Counted from the first letter of the stretch, positions 1 through 12,200 are shown. The stretch is 64,000 nt of DNA from Pomacea canaliculata (GCF_003073045.1 NC_037592.1:6860047-6924046); one strand, 5' to 3'. The notes: a model not told the origin generated them from the letters alone. Made by a program: numbers and translations.

Positions 1-205
1 CATTTTTTATTTGTTAAGGTCACGGCTATGACAAATACCAACTTTATTAATGCCAGTGGATAATTATACTATGAAGTTGTTCTAAGATACAGAAATAAAC
101 AAAATAAGATAACAATGTGGACAAGGTTGTGTCACAAATATTTCCATGATATTGTTGCCTTAACCAGCCCAGAAGCTAAGTTTTAGTTGAATAAACTTTC
201 CCCAG

Positions 206-868
206 TCTGGCGGACTCGCGCGAAGCTTTCTCCGGGGGGACCTCAAGTATGAGCAGCGGGACGGAAGTGACGCACAGCATTTTCATCGGCGAGACGGACA
301 ACAATGGCATCCAGTATGAGTCGAGAGTGTGAGTGAATAAGAGACCAAGTGATTTGTGTGTCACAAAGAGTTCCTTGAGTAGGTCAGAATTGATGTAGTT
401 CTTGCAACGCTAAGTGTGTGCGCGTTTTGCATGAGTGTGTGAGAGAGAGAGAATGAAATGTCAGAAAACGTTCCAATCCCGATTTTTGATGTCGTCAAAA
501 GATTAGAAAGTCTGACTGGAATCGGTGTCTACCAAGGACCTAATTTCATCAAGCATAGCTACTTCGACCGTTTCGACACGCAGACCCTGACGGGGTCAGC
601 TGGCAACACCGTGACCCGACACGCCGGCGGCATCAGCTTCAAACGCTCCAACGCTTACCCGACCATGACGTCATGCTACATGCAGAACATCACGTTTGGC
701 TACTGTGACGGGGTGGGTGGTTTTATGTGTTGTACGACTGTCTTGTTTAGGTGGGGTGGTAAACTCGTCTTGATCGCACCGTTGTAGTGCCACCGATCAC
801 CAATATCTGTAGATTGGGATGTATGATGTCAACACCCTAAAATTAGGGTGATTATGTGAATTAATTGC

Positions 869-914
<46 letters not shown>

Positions 915-3900
915 CGGTTGGAGTATCATCATTGTCGTCAGAAATCACATTTACAGAAAGAACAGATGACAGGTCACGTGTAACGTCAGACATGCTGAAT
1001 ATAGATGAAGAAATAAAGAGGAATAAGGGAATAATTGGACCGAAGCACAAAGGAACGCTCGAGGGAAGGAACAGTCAATCAAACTAACGCACGCACGCAT
1101 GAACGAGCGATCGAACACACAAACGAAAAAATGTTTGACGTAACCGTTGACTAAGATCTGTGGTTCGTTGACAGGAACATGGAGGGAACTGGGTTTTCCA
1201 TGGCAACGCCTCTGTGTACGGGTGGGAAGAAAGGGACGGAAATCTGGGTATATTCTTGCGCGATGCGGATGGATCTGTGACCGGGACGCCAAACGCGTGT
1301 CTCGTCAGGAACTTCCCCTTCTACAAGGGTCCGGAATGTTCCGACCGACCTACCTGGGGCCTGACTGTCTGTCCCTACCGCTACATCAAGGTAAGACATA
1401 CACAAAGCGGTAACAACTATGTGGTTAGTAACAATCAGAAGGTAAGTACATCAAATAAGCACTCCGAATGTCACTGAATCCTGTTTTGTGTTGTGGTCAC
1501 AGATGGAAATTCTAGGCGCCGGAGGAAGTCTTTCAAAGCCCAACAAAGACAAGACACCGATGATCATCAGACGAGATGACTCGCCTTATGACAAACCATT
1601 TGTCATTGAAGGTCAGTAGGTAAATAAGTCAGTAAGTCAGTGAGTGAGCCAGTCAGTGTGTTGGTCAGTGAGTCAGTGATTCAGAAACACAGCAAAAGAA
1701 AGTTAGCTAGTGAAACATCGCTTGCTGGCTGTCATGTTTGCGTGCGTGCGTGCATGTGACGAGTGTTGATTATTCACTTATTCGCAATAAGCAGTGAACA
1801 GATAGTCTTGGAACTGGAGAAGGCGTCCTGTCATGTGTCACATCAAAATGAACAAGTTATTTGCTTGTGCACACTCAGATGTCTGTGCAGGTCTCATCAG
1901 AAATGAATATCTTCTCCGAACACACAAGTCGTATCTCATCGACTTCAATAACCAACTGACTGACGGAGGCTTCCCAGAATCCATCAGTTTCTCCGGCTAT
2001 GGTGTAGAGAAGTAAGTGAAAGAACGATATATTTATAAACGGCAAACAAAAACGCACATAAATATTTATTAATTCATCTACAGAAAAATTGACGAAAGCA
2101 TTCATTAAACTAACGGAGATAAACTTTGATGAAAAAAATCTGTAGATTTGTCTCCATCACCAGCTCCATTTTCTACAAATTTTGTACAGATGGTGTTATG
2201 CAAGTGGCGTTGACATGATGTGTTTTCAGAGGTGACGTGGTAAGAGTAGGTATCTGTCAACCCCTGGACGTAGACGGGTACAGTGTAAGGAGCTTCTACC
2301 CGGCTGTCATCAAGGACAATGCCACGTGGGCATCGAGTCTGGAGGAGCTGGACGCCGACACAACGGGCAGAGTGTTCTTCCACGACAAGCAAAACGGGTA
2401 ATGAATCCAAAAGTCTGATAAAATTGTCGAGAACCAGTCAAACACTCCCATCTGTACATATTCCTACAATATGAAGGGCTAGTTTTTAGCAAATATTGCC
2501 GAACAATACTTCAGATATCGAAGATGCACAATAGTACAAGGTCTTTTGTCCACCGTGAATAAACACGTAAACACGCCTCTGTGAACAGGATCCTCTTCTT
2601 TAAGCTGCTGAGTCGACATGTAAGAACAAACGACACCCAGCTTTGTCCGGGTGGATATTGCTTTCAAGTCAAGTTTGATGTCATAGGCGGCAACCTGAAG
2701 AGGATGAGGTCATGTTTTGGCATCTCAGTGCCACCCTATGTTGACAACACTGTGAGTATTTTTAAGTCCTTTCTCTAAAAATTATTTATCTGTCTCGGAC
2801 AATATTTGTTGATATTTCTCTTATTGTTTACAATTGCAGAGCGCAGTGTACATGCACGCACGCGTTTACACTATACAAGTGTACAAACATCAGGTGTGAA
2901 GACAGAGAACTGAGCATATGGCCACACCTGTGTTGTGATGGCATTGAAGTTCATGTAATTTTTTTGAAAGTTAGTTTTCAAACATTAACTCTTGGTTCAA
3001 TCCGAGACAAAGGCGATGTGATAAAACGTTCCTGAGGGTCAGGTGATCAAAATGTCATCGCACGTGAACCATATGTCTAGTCAACCCTCTATTTCTGTCA
3101 ACGATACGACACATCTTTGTCTTTGAGTTTCTTGATGTTGATTTACTTCTCGTGTGTGTGTGTGTGAAAACAAAAACAGAAAGAGATAAAGGATGAGTTT
3201 CTAATCGGTTCTAACAGATTATGTCTTTGTTTCCACTTTATCAGCCCAAACCACAAGTTCCAGAACCAAAGCCGTGTCCTGGTCACGCGTCTCCTGAGGT
3301 ACAGCTCTTTATTTCATGGTTCACTGAGTTAGCTCAACACGAGAGACTGAAATTCAGGCTTTAGACAAGGACGGAATAGGCTGAAAATCCAAAACGAGTT
3401 TATGATATGTAAAAAAAATGGTACATTGTATGACCTCTTGGGTGGCTTAACTAAACACAAGGAGGGAAATAGTTGTGAAGTGTAGAGGTGACGTGCACTG
3501 TAGAGTGAGAGAAACTGAAGCGTGACGTGTGTAGTGTGACAAGGACTACAAGGTGGTACATATTATGAATTCATAGACTTGTGACATTACAGGGCCTTGG
3601 AGCACTGGACTGGTCTAAAGTGGGTTTTGTTTCCCATGAAAAGTACTCTGTCCAATGCAACAACTCTTCAAGTGGTACAGGTAAATGTGTGTGTGTGTGT
3701 GTGTTTGTGTTTGTGTGTGTGCTTGCATGATTAATAAGACCTTACTCCACGTTTAGTACAAAATTAACAAGACTTTCTCTATGTTGTGTACCGTCTACAG
3801 AATAAAAATCATTTCATTTGCATAAGCTCTCGCCTTCCCACTTTACAGTCCATCAAACACACACACATCAAGCTACATTCACCTTTTTCTGACTGCTTTT

Positions 3901-4986
3901 GTTCAGTGACTTCATCGACGGTGGTGGGCTGCTTCGTGGAGAAATATGCAGGTCTTCAGAATGAGACGATCATTCTAGGAAACTCCATGACAAACCGCTG
4001 GTGCCTAGAGAGGTGTGTGAGCTGTCTTTCTTAGAAGAAGTTGCAGATGTTGCTGTGTGTATGCATGAATGTACAGGTTGATGCATGAGCCGCTGGACAC
4101 CGTTTGAAAGAAAGTAGTCACAGACAAGCAATGAATCTTTGCATTTGAGAAAAAAGGAATAAAATACTGGTATCAGGACAGGAATATTATTTTTCTTTTC
4201 ATAAAAAGCTTAGCTGCTTCAATTGTGACTAATAGATTGGATCGAGTTATTTAGGCACGTACAAAAAAAATTCAATAATAATATTCAATAATAAAGAAAT
4301 GAAACAAATTAATTAATTTTAATTAACACGCTATAAAACTAATTATTTTTTGGAAAATATCTAATATTTTATCTTAACTGGAAAACATTAAACCAGTCCG
4401 GAAGTGCAACGGAGGCCTACTCTGTTTATTATTTATCTACTATTGTTTATTGCCCACAGGTGCAAAGGTCGCGGCTACGCATACGCAGGCCTTTTACGAG
4501 GCGACCGTTGCGTTTGCGGTAACACTCTTGACCGGCAACCACAAAGTATGGCGGACCCACAATTGTGCCGAAAGTACCCATGCTCTGGTGACGTCACGGA
4601 GTTCTGTGGTGGGATTAAAGAAGTATACGTCATAAAGACAGAGTGTAAGTGCACTCCCTTCCCCAACACACACTTTAAGTAATTTTTTTCTTGTAAACTA
4701 CCTGTTAATCTTTTCTTTTGTCGATGTTATTGGTTTTGTTGCTTTCCTGTTTTGCTACTAGTATATTGCCTGATGAACCACTCACCAATCTGTGACAGAT
4801 TACATTGGAAGTGGTTTTGTTACTTTCGTCTCATTTCAGAAGTTCTACAGTTTGTCGGACATGTTTCTGGAAGAAAAGTTCTTTCCGGAGTCTGTCTCGC
4901 TGACTTTCAGACCGCCTGCGGCAAGTCTGTACCTCCTGGCACTCCACAGTGAAATACGAATGTTGTTTTACTTTTTGTATGTATAA
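206..4986 (+). CDS. CEMIP-like hyaluronan-binding protein with C-terminal WSC domain (3' part of gene)
   Basis: Proposed exons: 206-328, 502-712, 1175-1390, 1503-1611, 1891-2011, 2230-2397, 2589-2751, 3245-3298, 3593-3680, 3907-4012, 4460-4644 and 4799-4986; all junctions are GT/AG and phases agree. The translation follows the C-terminal half of human CEMIP/CEMIP2 from memory, for example GTEVTHSIFIGE, LRDADGSVTG, MIIRRDDSPYDKPFVIEG, and GILFFKLL followed by a Cys pair. Exons 3907-4012 and 4460-4644 form a WSC domain (VVGCFVEKY ... CKGRGYAYAGL ... RCVCGN ... CSGDVTEFCGG), a carbohydrate-binding cysteine-rich fold. CEMIP proteins bind and help degrade hyaluronan at or outside the cell surface; that role here is inferred from family. 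The 5' half (signal peptide, G8 domain) lies left of the window. The last exon is uncertain: an alternative frame at 4752-4952, or splicing to 9409, is possible. Confidence 0.8.
869..914. repeat. (TTA)n microsatellite
   Basis: About 15 uninterrupted ATT/TTA units in an intron of the CEMIP-like gene. Read on the minus strand it gives a poly-asparagine open frame that is not a gene. Confidence 0.95.
3683..3722. repeat. (TG)n microsatellite
   Basis: Interrupted TG dinucleotide run directly behind the donor site of the exon ending at 3680. Confidence 0.85.
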
Positions 4987-5227
4987 AAAAAAATACAAAA
5001 ACAAACAAGCGAATAAATTAATTTCAAAAAGCCAATAAATGAAAGAAACTATTATTCTTGTCTCAGCATTATTTCTTTTTTCTGATGAAATTGGAATCTT
5101 ATTGCCTCCTCGGTGAAAATTGGTGTCCATGGCGAAAAGCGTTTCAGAAGAAAATTGTTTGTAGACCTGTAAAGTTCATGAAATAAAAATTCCACTGCGT
5201 TGTGTGAGTGTGCGTGTTTTACTTTGA

Positions 5228-5386
5228 GCCTGCAACTAAGGCGATATCACGGCAAAGCATCCAGCCTCTCAACAGACGTCACACACAGAAAAAGAGCTGA
5301 GTGCCGAAGATAAGATTTGAACCCAGGACAGCCCGTCCTAACTGTATAGATGACAGGCGCTAACCTTCGCGACGACGGACCGCCTA
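5228..5386 (-). repeat. tRNA-derived SINE
   Basis: On the minus strand the sequence opens with GGCGGTCCGTCGTCGCGAAG, then a box-A-like GAAGGTTAGCGCC and, about 40 bp on, a box-B-like GGGTTCAAATCTT, followed by an unrelated body that ends near 5228. This is the layout of a tRNA-headed SINE with an internal pol III promoter. It lies just 3' of the CEMIP-like gene. No target-site duplication was identified. Confidence 0.6.
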
Positions 5387-5617
5387 AAAGAAAGAGAGAA
5401 AAAGAAAGAAAGAAAGAGCGTTTTTGTACGTGTGTAGGTTCGTGCATGTAAGAAAATTAAAGAAAAAAATAATAAAAGGAAATAACTACTGCTCGCATTT
5501 GACACTTTAAAGAACAAATAGAAATGTCAAGTCCAGTGAGATCGCGACAGTTAAATGAAATAAAATGTCATGCACTAATCTCAAGGGATAATCGTACACC
5601 TCATTAAAGAATAACGG

Positions 5618-8600
5618 GAAGTCTATCTATATCTATCTATTCCTCTTTGTGCATCAGGTTGCACATAAGGCCTCAACCAGAGTCCGCCACCGATGTCGAT
5701 CGGCTGAAACCCGCTCTAGGTGACCCCATGTCCAGCCCTTTCCTTTCATCTCCCTTTCCACTGTTCTTCTCCAAGTTTCCTTTGGGCGGCCTCGTTTTCT
5801 TCGGCCGTCTGGAGTCCATCGTAGGGCGACTCTGGAAAGGTCTGCTGTCTGCTGGCGGAGCACATGTCCAATCCATCGCCAACGCCTTCGTTGAACCTGC
5901 GTGGTGATGGACTCGGTTTCACTTCTTCGGTGGAGTTCTTCGTTGGTGATGGTGTTTGGCCAAATGATGTTAAGTATGCGCCTGAGGCATCTGTTTTGGA
6001 AGACGTCAAGCTTGTTACTGATGGTTTTGGTCATCTTCCAAGATTCTGATCCGTAAAGGAGGGTGCTGATCACATTTGACTTGAAGATTCTCAGCTTGAT
6101 CTTCTGGCTGATGTTTTTTGCCTTCCATGTGCTCCTGAGTGAGGCAAAGGCCTGACTGGCTTTTGCCAGTCGGGCTCGAATCTCCACCTCCGCATCCCCA
6201 GTGTTTGACATTTTGGACCCAAGATAGGTGAAACTGTCAACTTCCTCAATCTCTTCTCCATTTAGTTTGATGCTGTCTTGGACTCTGGCGTTCACTCTCA
6301 TACTGTTAGTCTTTTTTGTGCTGACCTTCAAGCCAAGGTTTCCAGCTGTTTCTGAGAAGGCCTTTGTTTTTTCCTGCATGTCTTGGTGGCGGTGTGACAG
6401 CAGGGCAATGTCATCAGCAAAGTCCAAGTCTTCCAGTGCTGTTGTTGCTGTCATAGTCATGGTCCATCTGAGCCCTCTCCTCTCGCTGTCGGTGGAAGTC
6501 TTCATGATCCAGTCCATGGCCAGGATGAAGAGGAACGGCGACAGAATGCAGCCCTGCTTCACCCCGGTACTGACGTTGAAGGGGTCTGTGAGCTCCGTGT
6601 CACAGACAACCTGGGATTTGAAATCGCTGTACAGCATTGCAATGACCTGAACAAGTTTTGCAGGGACTCCGTAATGCCTCAGGATCTTCCATAAGGACTC
6701 GCGGTGGATGCTGTCAAAAGCCTTCTCCAGGTCGATGAAATTGATGTACAGCGGTGTGTTCCATTCGTTGCTCTGCTCCAGAATCTGTCGCAGAATGAAG
6801 ATGTGTTCGGAGCAGGATCGCCCAGGGCGAAATCCTGCTTGCTGTGGTCGGAGGTCTTTCTCAAGAGTTGCCGTCAGTCTTGACAAAACAATCTTGCTGA
6901 AGACCTTGCTGGTGAGGGAAAGAAGTGTTATGCCCTCCAATTATTGCAGTCTCCAAGATCTCCTTTCTTGGGTAACTTGAAGATGAGCCCTGTCTTCCAC
7001 GCAACAGGGACCTGCCCTGATTCCCAAATTTGCCTGAAGATTTCAGTCAGCTTGGGAGCTGTCACATTCACGTCTGCTTTCAACATCTCTGCTGTTATTC
7101 CATCTGCCCCTGGTGCTTTGCCGCTCTTCATTGTCTTGACTGCTGCTGTCACTTCTTCCAGGCTTGGTGGTCTGTGCAGATGTCAAGGTCTATAGCTGCT
7201 GGCTGGATGTCTGCAAGCTGAGGGGATCTGGTCTGTTCAGAACCGACTCAAAATGCTCCCTCCAGCGCTGTAGTTTTCCTGCCTCTCCCTCGACGACATT
7301 ACCGTTCACGTCTTTCACTGGCACATCACTGTTCTTAAACCCGTTGTTTAGCTGTTTGTTTATCTTGTACAGTGTCTTCAGGTCATTTTTACTTGCTGCA
7401 TTTTCTGCTTCATCTGCCAGTTTCTCTATGTGATATCTTTTGTCGGTTCTTGTCATCCTCTTTACCTCTTTGTTCAGTTTTGCATATCTTTGTCTGTGTT
7501 GTTCCTTCAGGCGTTCAGATCTGGTGCTGTTGATTCTTTGTTTGGCTGACTTTCTCTCTTCTATCTTCCTCCATGTCTCTTCTCTGATCCACTGTTCTTT
7601 CTTTTTCCGTTGGAAGCCCAGTATTTTCTCTCCTGATTCCTGTAAGACTCGATTGAAGTCGTCTAAGGTCATCTCTTGTTGGTCTCCTAGTGCCTGGAAC
7701 CTGTTCTTTACTTCCATAGCAAAGGCCCTTTCGGTGGCTGGATTTTTTAGTTTGCCGGAGTCCACTCTCTGCTGACGTGCCTGTTTTCCTCGTGATCGAC
7801 GCAGCTTCAGAGAAACATTAATTTTAGATAAACGTGAATGGCTATCACAAGAGTGTGGTCACTGGCAATGTCTGCTCCTCTGTAGGCTCTAACATCTTGA
7901 AGTGAGCTCCTCCATTTTCGGTTGATGATGACATGGTCTATCTGGTTCTTTGTGATCCCATCTGGTGATGTCCATGTTGCCTTGTGGATGTCTTTGTGTG
8001 GGAAGAGTGTGCCTCCAATCAGTAGGTTGTTTTCTTCACAAAAGTCTGCCAGTCTCTCTCCGTTGTCATTGATGGTTCCGATTCCATGTTTGCCCATGAC
8101 ATGCTCCCTGCAGGTGTTGTCACTTCCCACCTTGGCATTGAGATCGCCGATGATGAGCAACATGTCGTGGGCTGGAACGCTTTCTGAGGCTGCCTGGAGC
8201 TGATCGTAAAAAGCATCCTTGTCTTCTGCCTCAGAGTCATTTGTTGGTGCATAGCAGGCTAGCACTGTCAGCTTGGTGTACTTGGAATGGAATCTTGCTC
8301 TCAAAAGCCTGGGTCCATAAGGCTTCCATTCCAGCAGTGCCTTTTCCGTTTTCTTGTTGAGGAGTAGAGCTACTCCTTCAGAGTGCTGAGCGTCTGATCT
8401 TCCTGAGAACAAGATGGTATGTCCTGACGCTAGTCTCCTCTTTCCCGTGCGGGTCCATCTGACCTCACTGACTCCCAGGATGTCCAAGTTGTAGTTGTCA
8501 AACTCCTTGACTAATTGGAGCATCCTGCCAGTCTGGTACAAGGTCTGGACGTTCCAGCACCCCACCCTCAACTTCTGCCTCGGCTTCAGTAAATCCGCTG

Positions 8601-8900
8601 TCGGGGCGCCAGCTCCCTTTCGGGTTTGGCTGTCGTCCGTCATTAGTCCAGTCACCTGGTGTGCTTCATTACCTTCGCCATCTGTGACGAGTTCTCTGGT
8701 TTTAGTTTCTGTAACAGGATTTTTTTTACATGGTGGGGTTGTTAGCCCTACCACAACCTATTTTACCTCTAGGTGAGGTGTCCACCTTAGTCGCCTCTTA
8801 CGACATGCCTGGCTGGATGGCAGGGACCCTATTCTTGCAATGCTTGCTAGGCAAGCATACCCCGGGGTCCCACAGGGGAACGGGAAGTATTCTGGGGAAT
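5618..8900 (-). mobile_element. RTE-like LINE (endonuclease + reverse transcriptase), inactive
   Basis: Minus-strand non-LTR retrotransposon. The 5' UTR (about 8760-8900) is GC-rich. The endonuclease is at 7839-8754, with APE-type motifs LRVGCWNVQTL, GDLNAKVG and a terminal SDHTLVIA. The linker is at 7190-7800. The reverse transcriptase is at 5654-7152, with KSGKAPGADGI, KQGCILSPFLF and FADDIALL, and a C-terminal region with RRWRWIGHVLRQ and GRRKRGRPKETW. The 3' end is a short (ATAG)n-type tail at about 5618-5640, as in RTE elements. It is broken: a 17-bp insertion near 7821 shifts frame at the end of the endonuclease; one-base losses are visible near 7230, 7165 and 6930 (frame changes at LNRPDP, at CTD/PPSL and at NNWRG). 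The RT C-terminal half is one long open frame, so decay is moderate. RTE versus RTE-X assignment is tentative. Confidence 0.85.
7819..7838. repeat. 20-bp exact repeat, copy inside the LINE
   Basis: TAATTTTAGATAAACGTGAA, identical to 9298-9317. Here it interrupts the LINE coding sequence exactly between the end of the endonuclease and the linker; removing 17 bp would restore the frame. Confidence 0.9.
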
Positions 8901-9039
8901 ATATTAACGATGTGAGAACAAAGAGAATTTATGAACAGACTTGTAATCAGACTCTCACAGGGGTCTGACTCCATGAAATTTTTGGGATAATTTTGTTTTA
9001 GTTTGCAAGTCGGTGATATCTGGAAAAATCTCTCAATAG

Positions 9040-9166
9040 CCAGGCTTGCTAACAGGTGTCATATAAAGATATTGTCCCTAGGCAAAATCTGAACCCATTA
9101 TGTTTTAGTTTTGACTTCAGTGTTGACAAGGAATGGTTTAACCACTACACTACCGGGCGCCCACCC
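9040..9166 (-). repeat. tRNA-derived SINE fragment
   Basis: Minus strand begins GGGCGCCCGGTAGTGTAGTG (box-A-like TAGTGTAGTGGTTAA) with a box-B-like GGTTCAGATTTTGCC about 60 bp on. It lies between the LINE 5' end and the exon at 9409 and differs from the SINE at 5.2 kb. Confidence 0.55.
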
Positions 9167-9297
9167 TAACACAAAGTATTTGGGTGTAGACGTGTGAATA
9201 CCTTTGACAAGTAATATTCTGGTGTATCTCCTTTATAAATTAAGTTAATAAAATTCTATTCACAAAATAGACTAAAAAAGCGTACACTAAATACAAG

Positions 9298-9317
9298 TAA
9301 TTTTAGATAAACGTGAA
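9298..9317. repeat. 20-bp exact repeat, copy outside the LINE
   Basis: Same 20 bases as 7819-7838, in the same orientation, about 400 bp beyond the 5' UTR of the LINE. Confidence 0.9.
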
Positions 9318-9408
9318 ATTTTAAACACACACAAAACTGTCACCAGAGGCACAAAGACTAGTTCTTTGCATCTTTTACCTTTATATCTTTCACCTCTTTT
9401 CTTCACAG

Positions 9409-9558
9409 CGGAAGTTAGTCTTTCACTATGAAATGACATTCGGGCTCACAACTGTTATGTGTCAGGCAGACAGACAGACAAACGGCCAGACAGACACCAG
9501 GATCAGAGACTTCTCCTCCATCAGCTGCAGCCAAGCCATCAAACTGCTAGGCTTGTGA
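9409..9558 (+). CDS. Possible alternative terminal exon of the CEMIP-WSC gene
   Basis: A very strong acceptor (long pyrimidine tract ending in cacag at 9408) precedes an open frame of 49 codons ending in TGA at 9558. An AATAAA follows at 9710-9715, so this looks like a real last exon. It lies on the same strand, downstream of the LINE. If joined to the exon ending at 4644 in its phase, the frame stops after a few residues (ending EVSLSL); if joined in phase 0, it gives a longer cysteine-poor tail starting RKLVFHYEMTFG. I cannot tell which is used, or whether it belongs to an unrelated transcript. Confidence 0.35.
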   Translation, partial: RKLVFHYEMTFGLTTVMCQADRQTNGQTDTRIRDFSSISCSQAIKLLGL

Positions 9559-9709
9559 CATGACACAACAGCGAGTTCTGTCAGACAGTCACGGACGTTT
9601 CACAACACATCGCCGGGTGGGACCCTCGGCGTCACGAGAACCATTTGTCTGCACCCGTGAGAAGGGCTTTGCTGCTTATTCGGAAATTTTTACGAGAACA
9701 TTTTTTTCA

Positions 9710-9715
9710 AATAAA
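9710..9715 (+). terminator. Polyadenylation signal AATAAA
   Basis: AATAAA about 150 bp after the stop of the possible exon at 9409-9558; supports transcript ending near 9730. Confidence 0.35.
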
Positions 9716-9997
9716 TGTTCCTGCTATGATTTATTAAATGTCATGAGGATAACCAAGGAAAATAACCTCGTTCCGTCGCGAAAAGTACATTTCTGTACAT
9801 TGGTATACCTCCTCACTCTGTCTTCTTAATTTAAAGACTTACAAAGAAACCTAAAGTTTAACTTTTTATAACGAGCTGAGGGACTGTTAAACTGTGAACT
9901 ATTTACATTTATATAAACCCTTATGTATTAGACAACCAGTCACGTGATCAAGGTGACCTACATAGCAGAAACGAAAAGGAGGCCGATGGGGGAAAGA

Positions 9998-10158
9998 TAA
10001 GGTCCGCTTACACTCTGTCTTCATGATGTATACTTCTCCTACCACAGACTTTAGTGACGTTACCAAAGCATGGGTACTTTCGGTTCAATTGCAGGTCCGC
10101 CATGTTTTGTTGTTTCCGCAAACGCAATGGTTTCGTCGGGAAAGGCCTGCGTAAAGAA
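9998..10158 (-). pseudogene. Decayed inverted copy of the WSC exon of the CEMIP-like gene
   Basis: The minus strand resembles the exon at 4460-4644 base for base over about 150 bp: TACGCAGGCCTTT, then GTTTGCGG, ATGGCGGACC, a shared CCGAAAGTACCCATGCT, and AAGACAGAGTGTAAGC including the donor site. Several stops and indels break the WSC frame; the longest remaining piece keeps RKYPC and VCG. It is a segmental duplicate, not a retrocopy, because intron donor bases are included. No intact neighbouring exon was found. Confidence 0.75.
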
Positions 10159-10159
10159 T

Positions 10160-12200
10160 GAAAAATGAAAAAAAGAGCAGCTTCATAACAAGAAAAAAAA
10201 AAGAGGAGGTTTAGAAAAAGAAAGAATGTTAGCATCTTAAGTTGTCGCCAGACAAGACAGGGGAGGTGATAAAGCAGGTGATTATATTTCTTGCCATTGC
10301 CTTGCTACATCAATTGTGATGTTAATGACCCACAAAAGTAAGCCCATTAAAGTGCCAAGACTCTTCAGGCTGAGCAAGAAGTGTATTTTTGTCTAGTTTT
10401 TTTTATATAAACACACACATACTCCCTTTGCTCGGTATGAAAAGATTCCCAGGTCATTCCCAAGGCAGCAATCCCTGTTCCTTCCACGTGCAGGTCTGGC
10501 CGGACACGAACCGTCCAGCCATAGTCCCGTCACCACGATGACGTAGCACAGCGCTCCATCCAACAAGACACAGTCTTCCCTCGTGATTACCTGTAGTTGC
10601 TGAAATTCAGACATGGTATAAAATTCTATAAATTTGTTCAAGTAATTTTGTTTGTCCAGTTAATGTCATTATTTAATAGTCTGTCATGCCAGCAACCGGG
10701 CGGTGTTTATAGTCAATTGCTTCATTATCGCTGATAGTTTTCATCGTGCAGGTTCTCTCTATATATATAATAGAGAGAGGTAGTGTGTGCACAAAGAAGT
10801 GTTTAGAGTATAAATAAAACGTTAAAAATTAGTTTAATACCACTTCGTGTAGCTTCTGACTTTATCAAAAACAATATGATGAACAACAACAACAACAACA
10901 GCCAAAGAATAAAAACAGCCAAAGAATAAAAAGAGCAAAAGAAAAAACAAAAAAAGAGCAAAACCGTCGACAAATAAAACAGGAGATGAAAAAGAATTCA
11001 TCGACATGTGGATAAGCAGGTATGTTTATCACTTGATACATAGGTAGAGGGTAGGTTTGTTAAGAAGAAGCATTATATAAAAGTTTTGTATCACTAGAGC
11101 AACAGATGAATCAAACAGTCGTACACTAGTATGTCAAGAGGAAAAGTGATAATTTATGTTTAGACATCATGTTATTATTTTCGAGTGAGAGAGAGAACTA
11201 TAGATAGAATTAAAGAGAGCGAGAGAGAAGGAAAAGGATGAAGAGAGCATACCAGTTGTCATCTGTCATGTCTTCATGTTTTAAGACGCGGAAAGAAGTC
11301 CTTCATGTCCTTTCACATGGCGACAGTTAAATAAAATGGATGCCACACACTAATGTCCCCTAAGTCAGTCATTCTGTCAGAATAACACAACATAGCATAA
11401 CTCGTGAAAATATGCAAACTTTATTGTAGTGTCCGAGTTCCTTTCTCACCCTCTTTTTCCTGCATGTAAAAAATGAGTTTGCACGCTTTCCAGCACAAAA
11501 GCATCTTTGAGAGCAAAGCCATCCATCACACCTAGCACCACATTAACTATGGGTCTTTAGGTCTTATTTTCACTGCGGGCTTCTTTGTTCTTTGGAGTAG
11601 TTGGACAGGGTTGTCTCTCCTCCCTGCGTCTTTCACCAGTTTTTCATGTTAATACATAATTATTTTCACACAAGATCCCTCTTTCATAAAACACACACAC
11701 ACACACACAGAAGAAGATACACGCTCGCATGTAGAACACATCTGTTATTTGCATGCATGCACGAGCTCTGATACTTCCCTCCCCCCAGGCAACATTGCCA
11801 AAGAAAAAACTTTAGTTGATAATTATGTATGCATTTCTGGTTCACAAGACTTTGTTTATGAAACTTTGCTTTTTAAAACACCCTCGTATAAAAGTGAAGT
11901 TAATCAAAGCACGCGTAGACTTACAAAACAACCAGTCCTCGCTACCCTCTTACCAGATATATTGAATGCTTCCTGTTTGACGGTGCATTCAATTTCATTC
12001 AATTTCACAGAGATACACATTTTTCAAAAGACTTTTTTGGTTGCTAATCTACTGCACAGCCCTTTAAGGAAAACAAATAACAATTGTAATCAATAACAGA
12101 TTTTTTAATGTTTTCCTTACAAACATGAATAACTATTGCGCACAGACAGCTTCTTGAAGGGCATCCAGCAGAAAACATTTTTTTTTAAAGGGAGATAAGC
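10160..12200. other. No gene recognised
   Basis: AT-rich spacer. It holds a hairpin-like tctctctatatatataatagagaga near 10757-10781, (AAC)n near 10885, GA-rich tracts near 11186-11235 and (CA)n at 11691-11709. Minus-strand 10440-10600 is open in one frame (CVLLDGALCYVIVVTGLW) next to the decayed WSC exon, but I recognise no family and see no convincing splice sites. Confidence 0.5.

Noticed and set aside
458-787. Separate plus-strand gene starting at 458
   Set aside because: The frame is real only from 502 to 712, as an internal exon of the CEMIP-like gene; the upstream Met lies in intron.
829-1050. Minus-strand frame with poly-Asn
   Set aside because: Produced by the (TTA)n microsatellite.
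10393-10641. Minus-strand frame with CVLLDGALC
   Set aside because: Lies beside the decayed WSC exon but shows no similarity to any exon of that gene and no good splice sites.
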